In this document: positions 33,576 to 40,685 of the stretch, piece by piece | Numbering within the stretch: the first letter of the stretch is position 1 | Layout: every line of letters begins with the position of its first letter | From: Nonomuraea rubra | GTDB lineage: Bacteria; Actinomycetota; Actinomycetes; Streptosporangiales; Streptosporangiaceae | Assembly (NCBI RefSeq): GCF_014207985.1 | Contig: NZ_JACHMI010000001.1 | Coordinates: 2,649,001 to 2,713,000 of the forward strand | DNA: 64,000 bases | Direction of reading: 5' to 3' | Made by a program: the position numbers and the translations under genes | The notes under the pieces: model-generated | Told to the model about the DNA's origin: nothing | The model's input: the letters and a program-made list of their open reading frames with translations, nothing else | Databases searched by the model: none

Positions 33576-34124
33576 ATGAACGAGATCCTGCCACTGATGA
33601 GGCGCGCCGCGGGCAGCACCACCGAGCTCGTGCGCGCCATCGGCGACGACCGCCTCGGGCTGCCCACGCCGTGCGCGGAGTACGACGTCAAGGCCCTGCT
33701 CAACCACATGGAGTGGGGTGCCTCCCTGTTCGAGTCCGTCGCCGCCGGCGGCCCCTTCGTGCCGCCGAAGCAGGAGTACACCGGCGACTTCCCCGAGCGG
33801 GCCGGGCGCATGCTCGCCGTCTACGAGCGCCCGGAGGCGTGGGAGGGCGTCAGCGAGGCCATGGGCGGCCTGCCCAGGGCCGTGCTGGCCAACATGGCGC
33901 TGACCGACCTCGTGGCACACGGGTGGGACCTGTCGAGGGCGACGGGCCTCGACTGGGAGGTGGACGAGGAGACGGCCGCCCTGCTGCTCGCGTTCGCCGC
34001 GAAGATGGCGCCCAGGGGCCGCGAGCAGGGGGCGTTCGGCGCCGAGGTGCCGGTGCCGGACGACGCGCCGGCGCTCGACCGCTTCCTCGGGCTCATCGGC
34101 CGGGATCCGGCCTGGAAACCGTGA
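33576..34124 (+). CDS. DinB-like / TIGR03086-type metal-binding protein
   Basis: A 182-residue four-helix-bundle protein of the mycothiol/maleylpyruvate isomerase-N (DinB-like) group. It has the metal ligand histidines in LLNHMEWGASLFESV and LVAHGWDLSRATG and the typical TPCAEYDVKALLNH pattern. Members act as thiol S-transferases or have unknown function. It starts 5 bases after the ICMT-like stop, probably in the same transcript as the type III PKS. Its 3' end overlaps the convergent asparagine-synthetase-like gene by 32 bases. Confidence 0.82.
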   Translation: MNEILPLMRRAAGSTTELVRAIGDDRLGLPTPCAEYDVKALLNHMEWGASLFESVAAGGPFVPPKQEYTGDFPERAGRMLAVYERPEAWEGVSEAMGGLPRAVLANMALTDLVAHGWDLSRATGLDWEVDEETAALLLAFAAKMAPRGREQGAFGAEVPVPDDAPALDRFLGLIGRDPAWKP

Positions 34125-35874
34125 TCTGCGGCAGGTCCTCGGGTGCCTTGCCGGGATACAGGCCGGTCAGCAGGGTGCTGACCGTGTAGAGGTGCCAGGC
34201 CTGCGCCGGCTTGCGCACGACCGGGTCGGCGAACAGGGCGCGCACCTCGTCCGGCTCGACGATCGGGGCGAGGGCGTCGAGGCTGCCGAGCACCTGCTCG
34301 CGCAGCACGTCCGTGAGCGCGGGGCCGGGGCTGGTCCGCCAGCTCCACCCGCCTCCGGTCCTGGTCGTGGGCAGGTGCGGGGGCGGGCCGGGCCGGCGGC
34401 CAGGCCAGGGGAACCTGCGCTGCGGGGCCGCGCCTTCGGTGAACCGCCACGGCTTGCCCTCGATCGGCACATCCCGCAATTTCGGGGCGAACCGCAAGAT
34501 CAGCGTATAGATGACCTCTTCGGAGAGCCGCCAGCCCTGGTCCAGGCTCAGCGCCGCCCGCACCACCCGGTTGTCCAGGAACGGCCGCACGGGGTCGCCG
34601 CGCCGCAACGAGCCCGCGCGGGCGCTGGCCTGCCAGCGCCCCACCTTGTACCAGATGTAGAGGTGGTCCAGCGTCTCCAGCCGGTTCGGCCGCGCCAGCC
34701 ACGGCTCCGCCAGCTCGCGGGCGTGCTCGTTGGCCTCGGCGGTGAACAGCTTGGCGTCCTTGCGGAACGTCGTGTCGATGCGCCGCAGCAGGGCCTTGTC
34801 GCTGAGGTCGCTCTGCAGCAGGTTCAGGCTGCCCGCGCGCAGCGTCTCGCCGCTCTGGCCCGACATCGTGGGCTTGCCGGAGTAGGGCAGGTAGCTCACG
34901 ATCGACTCGTACGCCGAGGTCATGCCCTCGCACGTGCGCAGCGTCTCCCAGGCGCGGCTGCGCGGATGCTCCACCAGCACCGCGTCCTTGGCGGCGGTCT
35001 GCGGCGGGGCGATGACCGTGTGCTCCACCCCGAGCCGCTCCGCGATCATGCGGGCGAGGATCACGTCCGGGTGCGTGTCGAGCCCGTTCGTCGTCGTCCT
35101 GAACGGCACCCCCGCCGCGTGCAGCAGCGCCGCCAGGATGCGGGTGTCGCGGCCGCCGGTCAGCGCCAGGTTCACCGGCTCGCCCAGGTCGCGCAGCGGG
35201 GCGACGGTCGCCAGCAGCGCGTCCGCCAGCTCGCCGATCGCCGCCCGCTTGTGCCGCGCCGACGTGGGCGCCGGCGCCGCCTCCGGCAGCGGGGTCTCGG
35301 TGATGGCGCGCACGCCGTCCCGCACCACCAGGCGCGAGCTGGGCCGCAGCGCCGACACCCCCTTGTACGGCGTCTCGTCCGACAGGAAGAACCCCTGCCT
35401 GACCATCGACTGCAGGGCGAGCACGTCGTGCTCGATCCGGTCGTCCGGCCGGGCCGCGAGGTGCACGAGCAGGGCACGGCTGCCGACGACGTGCAGCTCC
35501 GGCGTCTCGGCGTGGAAGACGGGGCAGACCCGGTTGATCGCGGTGCTCGCGCCCAGCTCGCCGTCACGGGCGAACCAGGCCGAGAAGCAGCCGCCCACGG
35601 AGTCGTCCGGCAGCGCCGCCACGTCGGCGGGATCGGCCAGATGGCCGTTGAGCCCGATGACCCGGTCGCCGTGACGGGAGATCAGCGGGGGCTGCCGGGA
35701 GTCGTCGGGCTCGTTGGTCCAGGCGAACAGCGACACCCCCCGGCCGTGCCATTCCTGGCCGCGAATCACCTCTGGAGGCACAGGAAAGGCCCATTCGATT
35801 ACGGAACGGGCTCTATTCAGATCCGCTGGGGAAATGTCCTGCCGCTTTGAGGCCAGGCCCAAATAGACGCGCAC
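34093..35874 (-). CDS. Orphan asparagine-synthetase-like protein without glutaminase cysteine
   Basis: A 593-residue protein. The N-terminal half resembles an Ntn glutaminase domain (GLNGHLADPADVAALPDDSVGGCFSAWF, SALRPSSRLVVRDG) but begins MRVYLGL without the Cys2 nucleophile. The C-terminal half is an asparagine synthase domain with an ATP pyrophosphatase loop LALTGGRDT (237-244), the counterpart of SGGxDS, and RPFLDNRVVRAALSL. Such proteins use ATP to activate a carboxylate for amide or lactam formation, as in lasso-peptide cyclases or beta-lactam synthetases. No precursor peptide, RRE or leader peptidase is nearby. It starts at GTG 35874. Confidence 0.85.
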   Translation of the reverse strand: MRVYLGLASKRQDISPADLNRARSVIEWAFPVPPEVIRGQEWHGRGVSLFAWTNEPDDSRQPPLISRHGDRVIGLNGHLADPADVAALPDDSVGGCFSAWFARDGELGASTAINRVCPVFHAETPELHVVGSRALLVHLAARPDDRIEHDVLALQSMVRQGFFLSDETPYKGVSALRPSSRLVVRDGVRAITETPLPEAAPAPTSARHKRAAIGELADALLATVAPLRDLGEPVNLALTGGRDTRILAALLHAAGVPFRTTTNGLDTHPDVILARMIAERLGVEHTVIAPPQTAAKDAVLVEHPRSRAWETLRTCEGMTSAYESIVSYLPYSGKPTMSGQSGETLRAGSLNLLQSDLSDKALLRRIDTTFRKDAKLFTAEANEHARELAEPWLARPNRLETLDHLYIWYKVGRWQASARAGSLRRGDPVRPFLDNRVVRAALSLDQGWRLSEEVIYTLILRFAPKLRDVPIEGKPWRFTEGAAPQRRFPWPGRRPGPPPHLPTTRTGGGWSWRTSPGPALTDVLREQVLGSLDALAPIVEPDEVRALFADPVVRKPAQAWHLYTVSTLLTGLYPGKAPEDLPQITVSRPDPGR

Positions 35875-36004
35875 GGCACCAGGCTTACCTCATTTTTCTC
35901 ATTCGTCACAACTGATCACGTATCGATCGCGGTTTGCGCTCGCTTGCGTCACCGGCCCGGCCGTGGTGGAGCGCATTCCGTCGTACGACTCGGAGGTGGT
36001 TGAG

Positions 36005-37501
36005 ATGAGATTTCGCCCTTTGGTGGCTGGTGTGGGCCTTGTCGCCCTGCTGGGGCTGGCGGCCTGTGGTGGTGCCGGCAGCACCGAGAGCAGCAGCCAG
36101 AGCGCTCCCGCCGGGACCGCCGCGCCCCGGCAACCGGCCGTCCCCGACCGGCAGGCCGAGGCGGAGGCGTCCGCGTCACCGCGCCAGGACAGCGAGCAGG
36201 ACACGACGACCGCGCAGATCTCCACGTTCGCCCTGGACGTGGACACCGCCTCGTACGGCTACGCCCGCCGTACCCTCCAGGAGGGCCGCTGGCCCGCGCC
36301 CGGCGAGATCCGGCCCGAGGAGTGGGTGAACGCCTTCCGCCAGGACTACGCCCAGCCCTCGGACGACGGGTTCACCGTGCACGTGGACGGCGCGAAGCTG
36401 CCCCAGCGGGACGAGGCCGTCCTGCGGGTCGGCCTGCAGACCCGCGCCTCCGACTCCTCCCAGCGGCGGCCCGCGAACCTGACGTTCGTGGTGGACGTGT
36501 CCGGCTCGATGGCCGAGGCCGGCCGGCTGGACCTGGTCAAGTCCGCCCTGCTGGAGCTGCTCGGCCAGCTCGCCCCCGGCGACCAGGTCTCGATCGTCGC
36601 CTTCAGCGAGGAGGCCGAGGTGCTGGCCTCCATGACCCCGCTGACCGCCAGGGAGGAGCTGCGCGAGGCGGTGTCGCGGCTGACCGTCGCCGGCGGGACC
36701 AACGTGGAGGCCGGGGTGCTCGCCGGCTACGAGCAGGCGTCCAGGGCGTTCCGCCCCGCCGCCACCAACCGCGTCATCCTGCTGTCCGACGGCCTGGCCA
36801 ACCAGGGCGACACCGTGTGGCAGAGCCTCTCGGCCAAGGTCAAGGAGCAGGCCGCCAGGCAGGTCACGCTGCTCACGGTGGGCGTCGGCCGTGACTACGG
36901 CGACGAGCTGATGGAGCGGCTCGCCGACACCGGCGACGGCCTGGCCGTGTACGTCAGCACCGAGGAGGAGGCCACCAGGCTCTTCACCACGCAGCTGCCC
37001 GCCACCCTCGACCTGCGCGCCCGCGACGCCAAGGCCCAGGTCGTCTTCAACCCCTCGGTCGTGGAGAGCTACCGGCTCGTCGGCTACGAGAACCGCGCGC
37101 TCGCCACGGAGGAGTTCCGCGACGACAGCCGCGACGGCGGCGAGATCGGCCCCGGCCACTCCGTCACCGCCCTGTACGCGCTCAAGCTCAAGCCGGGCGC
37201 CGACGGCCAGCTCGCCCAGGCCACCGTGCGCTGGCAGGACCCCGACACCAGGACCGCCTCGGAGGCCGGCGAGTCGCTGGACTCCGGCGACCTGGCCGGA
37301 GGCATCTGGTCCGAGGCGCCCGTACGGCTGCAGGTGGACGTCGTGGTGGCGGCGTTCGCGATGTACCTGCGGGACCGGGAGGCGTTCGGCCTGGACCTGC
37401 CGGCGCTGCGCGAGCAGGCCGCCCGGCTGGCCTCCGTCTCCGAGGATCCGATGGTCTCCGAGCTGACCACCCTCATCGAAAAGGCCCAATCCGTCGGCTG
37501 A
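36005..37501 (+). CDS. Von Willebrand factor A-domain lipoprotein (YfbK-like)
   Basis: A 498-residue lipoprotein. The lipobox LAAC has the lipidated Cys21 and is followed by a disordered Ser/Gln/Pro-rich linker to about residue 70. The N-terminal YfbK-type region (FALDVDTASYGYARRTL) is followed by a VWA domain whose MIDAS motif is DVSGS (164-168), with TNVEAG and LLSDGLANQGD completing the metal site. The C-terminal DUF3520-like region ends with AMYLRDREAFGLDLPALREQA. It is exported and membrane-anchored. The role is unknown, and family members often sit in envelope-stress loci. ATG 36005 follows CGGAGGTGG. Confidence 0.9.
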   Translation: MRFRPLVAGVGLVALLGLAACGGAGSTESSSQSAPAGTAAPRQPAVPDRQAEAEASASPRQDSEQDTTTAQISTFALDVDTASYGYARRTLQEGRWPAPGEIRPEEWVNAFRQDYAQPSDDGFTVHVDGAKLPQRDEAVLRVGLQTRASDSSQRRPANLTFVVDVSGSMAEAGRLDLVKSALLELLGQLAPGDQVSIVAFSEEAEVLASMTPLTAREELREAVSRLTVAGGTNVEAGVLAGYEQASRAFRPAATNRVILLSDGLANQGDTVWQSLSAKVKEQAARQVTLLTVGVGRDYGDELMERLADTGDGLAVYVSTEEEATRLFTTQLPATLDLRARDAKAQVVFNPSVVESYRLVGYENRALATEEFRDDSRDGGEIGPGHSVTALYALKLKPGADGQLAQATVRWQDPDTRTASEAGESLDSGDLAGGIWSEAPVRLQVDVVVAAFAMYLRDREAFGLDLPALREQAARLASVSEDPMVSELTTLIEKAQSVG

Positions 37502-37571
37502 TCGTCACAGGCCCCTCGGCCGAGGCGTGCTCAGGTGGTCCCGGAGTCGGATACACTTTTACACGCAACGA

Positions 37572-37644
37572 GGGGCTATGGCGCAGTTGGTAGCGCGCCT
37601 CCATGGCATGGAGGAGGTCTGGGGTTCGAATCCCCATAGCTCCA
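37572..37644 (+). tRNA. tRNA-Ala (anticodon GGC), copy 2
   Basis: A 73-base cloverleaf identical to the copy at 521 except G instead of A at position 9. It has GGGGCTA/TAGCTCC acceptor arms with G3:U70, anticodon loop ATGGCAT (GGC), and GGTTCGAATCC T-loop. TACACT at 37552-37557 is a likely -10 element, shared with the first copy. A strong terminator follows after 6 bases. Confidence 0.95.
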
Positions 37645-37650
37645 CAGCGA

Positions 37651-37684
37651 AGCCCGTCCGATCAGCTTGATCGGGCGGGCTTTT
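37651..37684 (+). terminator. Rho-independent terminator after tRNA-Ala copy 2
   Basis: AGCCCGTCCGATCA pairs with TGATCGGGCGGGCT (one G-T pair) over a 2-base AGCT-centred turn and is followed by TTTT. This is one of the clearest intrinsic terminators in the window. Confidence 0.85.
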
Positions 37685-37715
37685 CCGTGTTTCCCGGACG
37701 TGTTCGATGGCCATA

Positions 37716-37731
37716 TCGAACTGGCGTTCGT
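37716..37731. promoter_or_regulatory. LexA-like SOS box upstream of a small gene
   Basis: TCGAAC-TGGC-GTTCGT matches the actinobacterial/Gram-positive LexA box CGAAC-N4-GTTCG with perfect 5-base arms. It ends where a putative -10 (TATCAT, 37731-37736) begins, 7 bases before ATG 37744. Confidence 0.55.
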
Positions 37732-37743
37732 ATCATGGTACGT

Positions 37744-38007
37744 ATGAGCCCTGTGGAGCTACCTGAGATCTGGCGGCCGCCCCTCGTGGCGGCGGTCCCC
37801 GACGGTACGGCGCGCTACCTGCTGGCCTGGGGTGACGACGCGCAGGGGGCGCGGTGGGGATACCTGCTGTGGCCGCCTCGCACGATGGAGGCGCACGGCG
37901 GCGTGCGCCACGAGGCGAACGCCCGCTGGGTGCACTGGGAGGAGATCCGCCCGGTCGCCGGCGAGGACTACAGCACGGTTCCCATCGCCGGCCCCTGGCC
38001 GGCCTGA
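37744..38007 (+). CDS. Small hypothetical protein behind a LexA-like box
   Basis: An 87-residue protein beginning SPVELPEIWRPPLVAAVPDG, rich in Trp, Pro and Gly, with no signal peptide, membrane segment or family I recognise. The start is ATG 37744, which would be leaderless given TATCAT at 37731-37736; ATG 37735 is in frame but overlaps that element. Codon bias supports coding. It may belong to the DNA-damage response if the LexA-like box is real. The next gene starts 23 bases after its stop through a palindrome. Confidence 0.65.
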   Translation: MSPVELPEIWRPPLVAAVPDGTARYLLAWGDDAQGARWGYLLWPPRTMEAHGGVRHEANARWVHWEEIRPVAGEDYSTVPIAGPWPA

Positions 38008-38008
38008 G

Positions 38009-38032
38009 ATTCTCTGACTAGAGTCAGAGAAT
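38009..38032. promoter_or_regulatory. Perfect palindrome over the MarR-GNAT start codon
   Basis: Eleven-base perfect arms ATTCTCTGACT and AGTCAGAGAAT flank an AG centre. The right arm includes the first two bases of ATG 38031. TAGAGT (38019-38024) inside the palindrome is a good -10 for a leaderless transcript. A MarR dimer bound here would cover -10, start site and start codon. Confidence 0.8.
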
Positions 38033-38921
38033 GGATGCCACGGCGATCGCGCGGGTGCGCCGCTTCCAGCGCACCGTGACGCAGCGCATCGGAGCGCTGG
38101 AGGACGCCTTCATGGGCCGCGACCGGCCGCTCGGGCAGGCCCGGCTGCTCTGGGAGATCGGCACGGAAGGCAGCGAGCTGCGCGCGCTGCGGGCCCGCCT
38201 GGACCTCGACTCCGGATACCTGAGCAGGCTGCTGCGCGCCCTGGAGGCCGACGGCCTGGTGGTGGTCGAGGCCGCCGGGCCCGACGGGCGGGTCCGCACG
38301 GCCAGGCTCACCCCGGCGGGGGCCGCCGAGTGGCAGGAGCTCGACCGCCGCTCCGACGAGGCGGCCGCGTCGATGCTCGCGCGGCTGCCCACCGAGCGGC
38401 GCGAGCGGCTGGTGGCCGCGATGTCCGAGGTCGAGCGCCTGCTCGCCGCCTCCATGGTGGAGATCGGCGTGCTCGACCCCGGCCATCCCGGCGCCCGCCA
38501 CTGCCTGGCGGCGTACGTCGCCGAGCTGGGCCGCCGCTTCGAGTCCGGGTTCGACCCGGCGCGCAGCCTGCCCGCCACCGACGACGAGCTGCGGCCGCCC
38601 GCCGGGATGTTGCTGGTCGCCACCCTGCACGCCGAGCCGGTGGGCTGCGTGGCGCTGAAGCTGCACCCCGGGTCGGCGACGGCCGAGCTCAAGCGGATGT
38701 GGGTGGCCCCGTCCGCCCGGGGCCTGGGGCTGGGCCGCATGCTGCTCGCCGAGGCGGAGTCGCGCGCCGCCGGGCACGGCGTGCGCACGCTCCGCCTGGA
38801 GACCAACCGGGCGCTCACCGAGGCCATCGCCCTGTACCGGTCGTCGGGATACTCCGAGGTGCCGGCGTTCAGCGACGAACGATACGCGCACCACTGGTTC
38901 GAGAAGCACCTGCCCGGCTGA
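38031..38921 (+). CDS. MarR-family regulator fused to GNAT acetyltransferase
   Basis: A 296-residue two-domain protein. Residues 1-140 are a MarR winged helix (RLLWEIGTEGSELRALRARLDLDSGYLSRLLRALEADGLV, then the wing DGRVRTARLTPAG). Residues about 150-295 are a GNAT domain with acetyl-CoA loop PSARGLGLGRMLLAEAE and ETNRALTEAIALYRSSGYSE. The fusion is a known but little-studied architecture. The acetylated substrate may be the effector or a protein. It begins in a perfect palindrome, which strongly suggests autoregulation. It converges with the membrane partner of the SigE-type sigma factor (5 bases between stops). Confidence 0.9.
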   Translation: MDATAIARVRRFQRTVTQRIGALEDAFMGRDRPLGQARLLWEIGTEGSELRALRARLDLDSGYLSRLLRALEADGLVVVEAAGPDGRVRTARLTPAGAAEWQELDRRSDEAAASMLARLPTERRERLVAAMSEVERLLAASMVEIGVLDPGHPGARHCLAAYVAELGRRFESGFDPARSLPATDDELRPPAGMLLVATLHAEPVGCVALKLHPGSATAELKRMWVAPSARGLGLGRMLLAEAESRAAGHGVRTLRLETNRALTEAIALYRSSGYSEVPAFSDERYAHHWFEKHLPG

Positions 38922-38926
38922 GCGCC

Positions 38927-40138
38927 CTACTTCACCCGGGCCAGCCGGTAGGCGTCGCCCTCCTGCCACAGCAGCCACGGCCCGGCCGCCAGCACGAGGC
39001 CGCGCTGCTTCAGCGTGACGCCGGTCTCCGGATCGTGCACGAGCGAGAGGTCTCCCGTCGTGTACGCGACCAGCCGGTCCCCGGCCGTCATCCAGGCCCG
39101 CTCGCCCTCGCCGGGCTCCGGCACCGGGCCGAACGACCTCTCCGGCTCCCAGCCGTGACGCGGAACCGAACGCAGCACGCCCCCGGCCACCCAGGCGAAC
39201 GCCGTGTCGGTGGCGGCCGCGTACCACTGCTGCCGCGGCTGCCCCATCGTGTGCGCCCGCACCCCCTCGGGCAGCGGGTGCTCGGCCGCCACCGTCAGCG
39301 TCCGCACGTCCACCAGCCGCAGCTTGCCGTCGTTGGCCGGCTCGACGGTGAACAGGTAGGGGTAGGAGAACGCCACCGGCGTCCCGGCGGCGGGGCGGCC
39401 GTCCGTGACCGTCCTGCCGGTCTCCGCGCAGCCCGCGGCCACCCAGGGCTGGCCCATGGCGTCGCTGCCCGCGATCGCGCCGCCGTCCACCCAGACGGGA
39501 GCCTGGGGGTCGGTGCCCTGCGGGCTGATCGTGCGGGTGGGGCCGCCGGCCGTACGGCAGCGCTGCTCGCCGTTCTCCGTCCAGGTACGCAGGCCCTCGG
39601 CCGCTCCCAGGCCCGACTGCGCGGAGAAGCCGGCGTTGCCGGGCGTGCCGCCGGTCGCGGGCGCCTCGGCCGCCACGCCGCCGGGCGTCAGCCCGAGCAC
39701 GGTGCCGTCCGGGCCGAGCGCCGACGGCGTGAACGGCTCGCCGGACGCCGTGCGCGTCCCGACCTTCACCATGCCGGTCACGGCCACGAGGTGGCGCAAC
39801 CGCTCCTCGAAAGCCTGGCCTGCGGGCCGCTCCGGGACGGCCGTGACGGTCCTGGTGGGCTCCGGGCCGCCGGAGGGAGGCCCGATGACGGTCACGGTCA
39901 CGGTGGGCCGCGGGGCGGGATCGACCGTCGCGGCGGTGTCGCCGCCCCCGTCGCGCAGGGTGAGCGGCACCGCGACCAGCACGGCGGTCACGCAGGCCAG
40001 GGCCGCCAGCCAGGCCGTGCGGCGGTTCCTGCGCCTGGTGGCCACGGCCCGGTGGATCCGGCCCGCCAGGTCGGGCGGCGGGTCCGCCGCGCCCGGCTCG
40101 CCGAGCAGCGTGGCCAGCCGGCTCTCCAGGTCATCCAT
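38927..40138 (-). CDS. Membrane-anchored partner of the SigE-type sigma factor (putative anti-sigma)
   Basis: A 403-residue protein. It has a short cytoplasmic N terminus (DDLESRLATLLGEP, DLAGRIHRAVATRRRNRR), one transmembrane helix (about 42-60), a Pro/Thr-rich linker and a large extracytoplasmic domain with repeated beta-strand patterns (VDVRTLTVAAEHPL, LVAYTTGDLSLVHD), possibly propeller-like. The start overlaps the sigma factor stop (ATGGATGA), so the genes are translationally coupled. Topology fits an anti-sigma or sensor role. No zinc-binding HxxxCxxC motif is present, so it is not a ZAS-type anti-sigma. Confidence 0.78.
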   Translation of the reverse strand: MDDLESRLATLLGEPGAADPPPDLAGRIHRAVATRRRNRRTAWLAALACVTAVLVAVPLTLRDGGGDTAATVDPAPRPTVTVTVIGPPSGGPEPTRTVTAVPERPAGQAFEERLRHLVAVTGMVKVGTRTASGEPFTPSALGPDGTVLGLTPGGVAAEAPATGGTPGNAGFSAQSGLGAAEGLRTWTENGEQRCRTAGGPTRTISPQGTDPQAPVWVDGGAIAGSDAMGQPWVAAGCAETGRTVTDGRPAAGTPVAFSYPYLFTVEPANDGKLRLVDVRTLTVAAEHPLPEGVRAHTMGQPRQQWYAAATDTAFAWVAGGVLRSVPRHGWEPERSFGPVPEPGEGERAWMTAGDRLVAYTTGDLSLVHDPETGVTLKQRGLVLAAGPWLLWQEGDAYRLARVK

Positions 40139-40625
40139 GGTCCACCTCCGCGCGGTCGGCGGCCTCGCGGAGCCGGGCCAGCCCCCGCGACGCCTTGCTC
40201 TTGACGCTGCCACGGCTGCAGCCCAGCAGCCGGGCGATCTCCTCGTCGCTGCGCTCCTCGACGTAGCGCAGCACCAGCACGGCCCGCGTACGCGGTGGCA
40301 GCTCGGCGACCCGGGAACGCACCCCGGCGTCGTCCAGCAGGCGTTCCAGGCCGAGGTCCTCGGCCGCGGGCTCGGGCGGCGCCGCCACGCTGACCTCCCG
40401 CCTGGGCCGCCGCCAGCGGTTGGCCATGATGCGGATCATGGCCGTGCGGACGTACCCCTCGGGGGAGTCCTTCCGCCTGACGGCGGCCCAGCGCAGGCCG
40501 GTGCGGGTGAGCGCCTCCTGGACCAGGTCCTCGGCGTCGTGCCGGTTCTGGGTCAGGACCATGGCGTAGCGGAAGAGCGCAGGCAGCCGCTGCGCCACGA
40601 AATTCTCGAACGTCGGATCGTCCAC
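40131..40625 (-). CDS. SigE-family ECF RNA polymerase sigma factor
   Basis: A 164-residue ECF sigma factor. Sigma-2 spans FVAQRLPALFRYAMVLTQNRHDAEDLVQEALTR and sigma-4 spans LPPRTRAVLVLRYVEERSDEEIARLLGCSRGSVKSKASRGLARLR. The pattern matches the actinobacterial group annotated as SigE family. GTG 40625 is preferred to GTG 40631 because GGAGG is then spaced by 5 bases. It is first in a two-gene unit with the membrane partner. Autoregulation is likely, though no promoter motif could be identified by eye. Confidence 0.9.
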   Translation of the reverse strand: MDDPTFENFVAQRLPALFRYAMVLTQNRHDAEDLVQEALTRTGLRWAAVRRKDSPEGYVRTAMIRIMANRWRRPRREVSVAAPPEPAAEDLGLERLLDDAGVRSRVAELPPRTRAVLVLRYVEERSDEEIARLLGCSRGSVKSKASRGLARLREAADRAEVDHG

Positions 40626-40685
40626 TCGCACCTCCGCTCCCCAAGGACACCTGAGAGGGCCGGACGGTTGAGTGCCGGCCGGATC

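Noticed and set aside
34093..35874. Lasso peptide cluster around the asparagine-synthetase-like gene
   Set aside because: No small precursor with a Thr at the -2 leader position, no RRE protein and no transglutaminase-like protease is visible within several kilobases on either strand.
521..37644. Genomic island inserted at tRNA-Ala
   Set aside because: No integrase, no excisionase and no attachment-site repeat beyond the tRNA copies themselves. Genes between them look like core or ordinary accessory genes.
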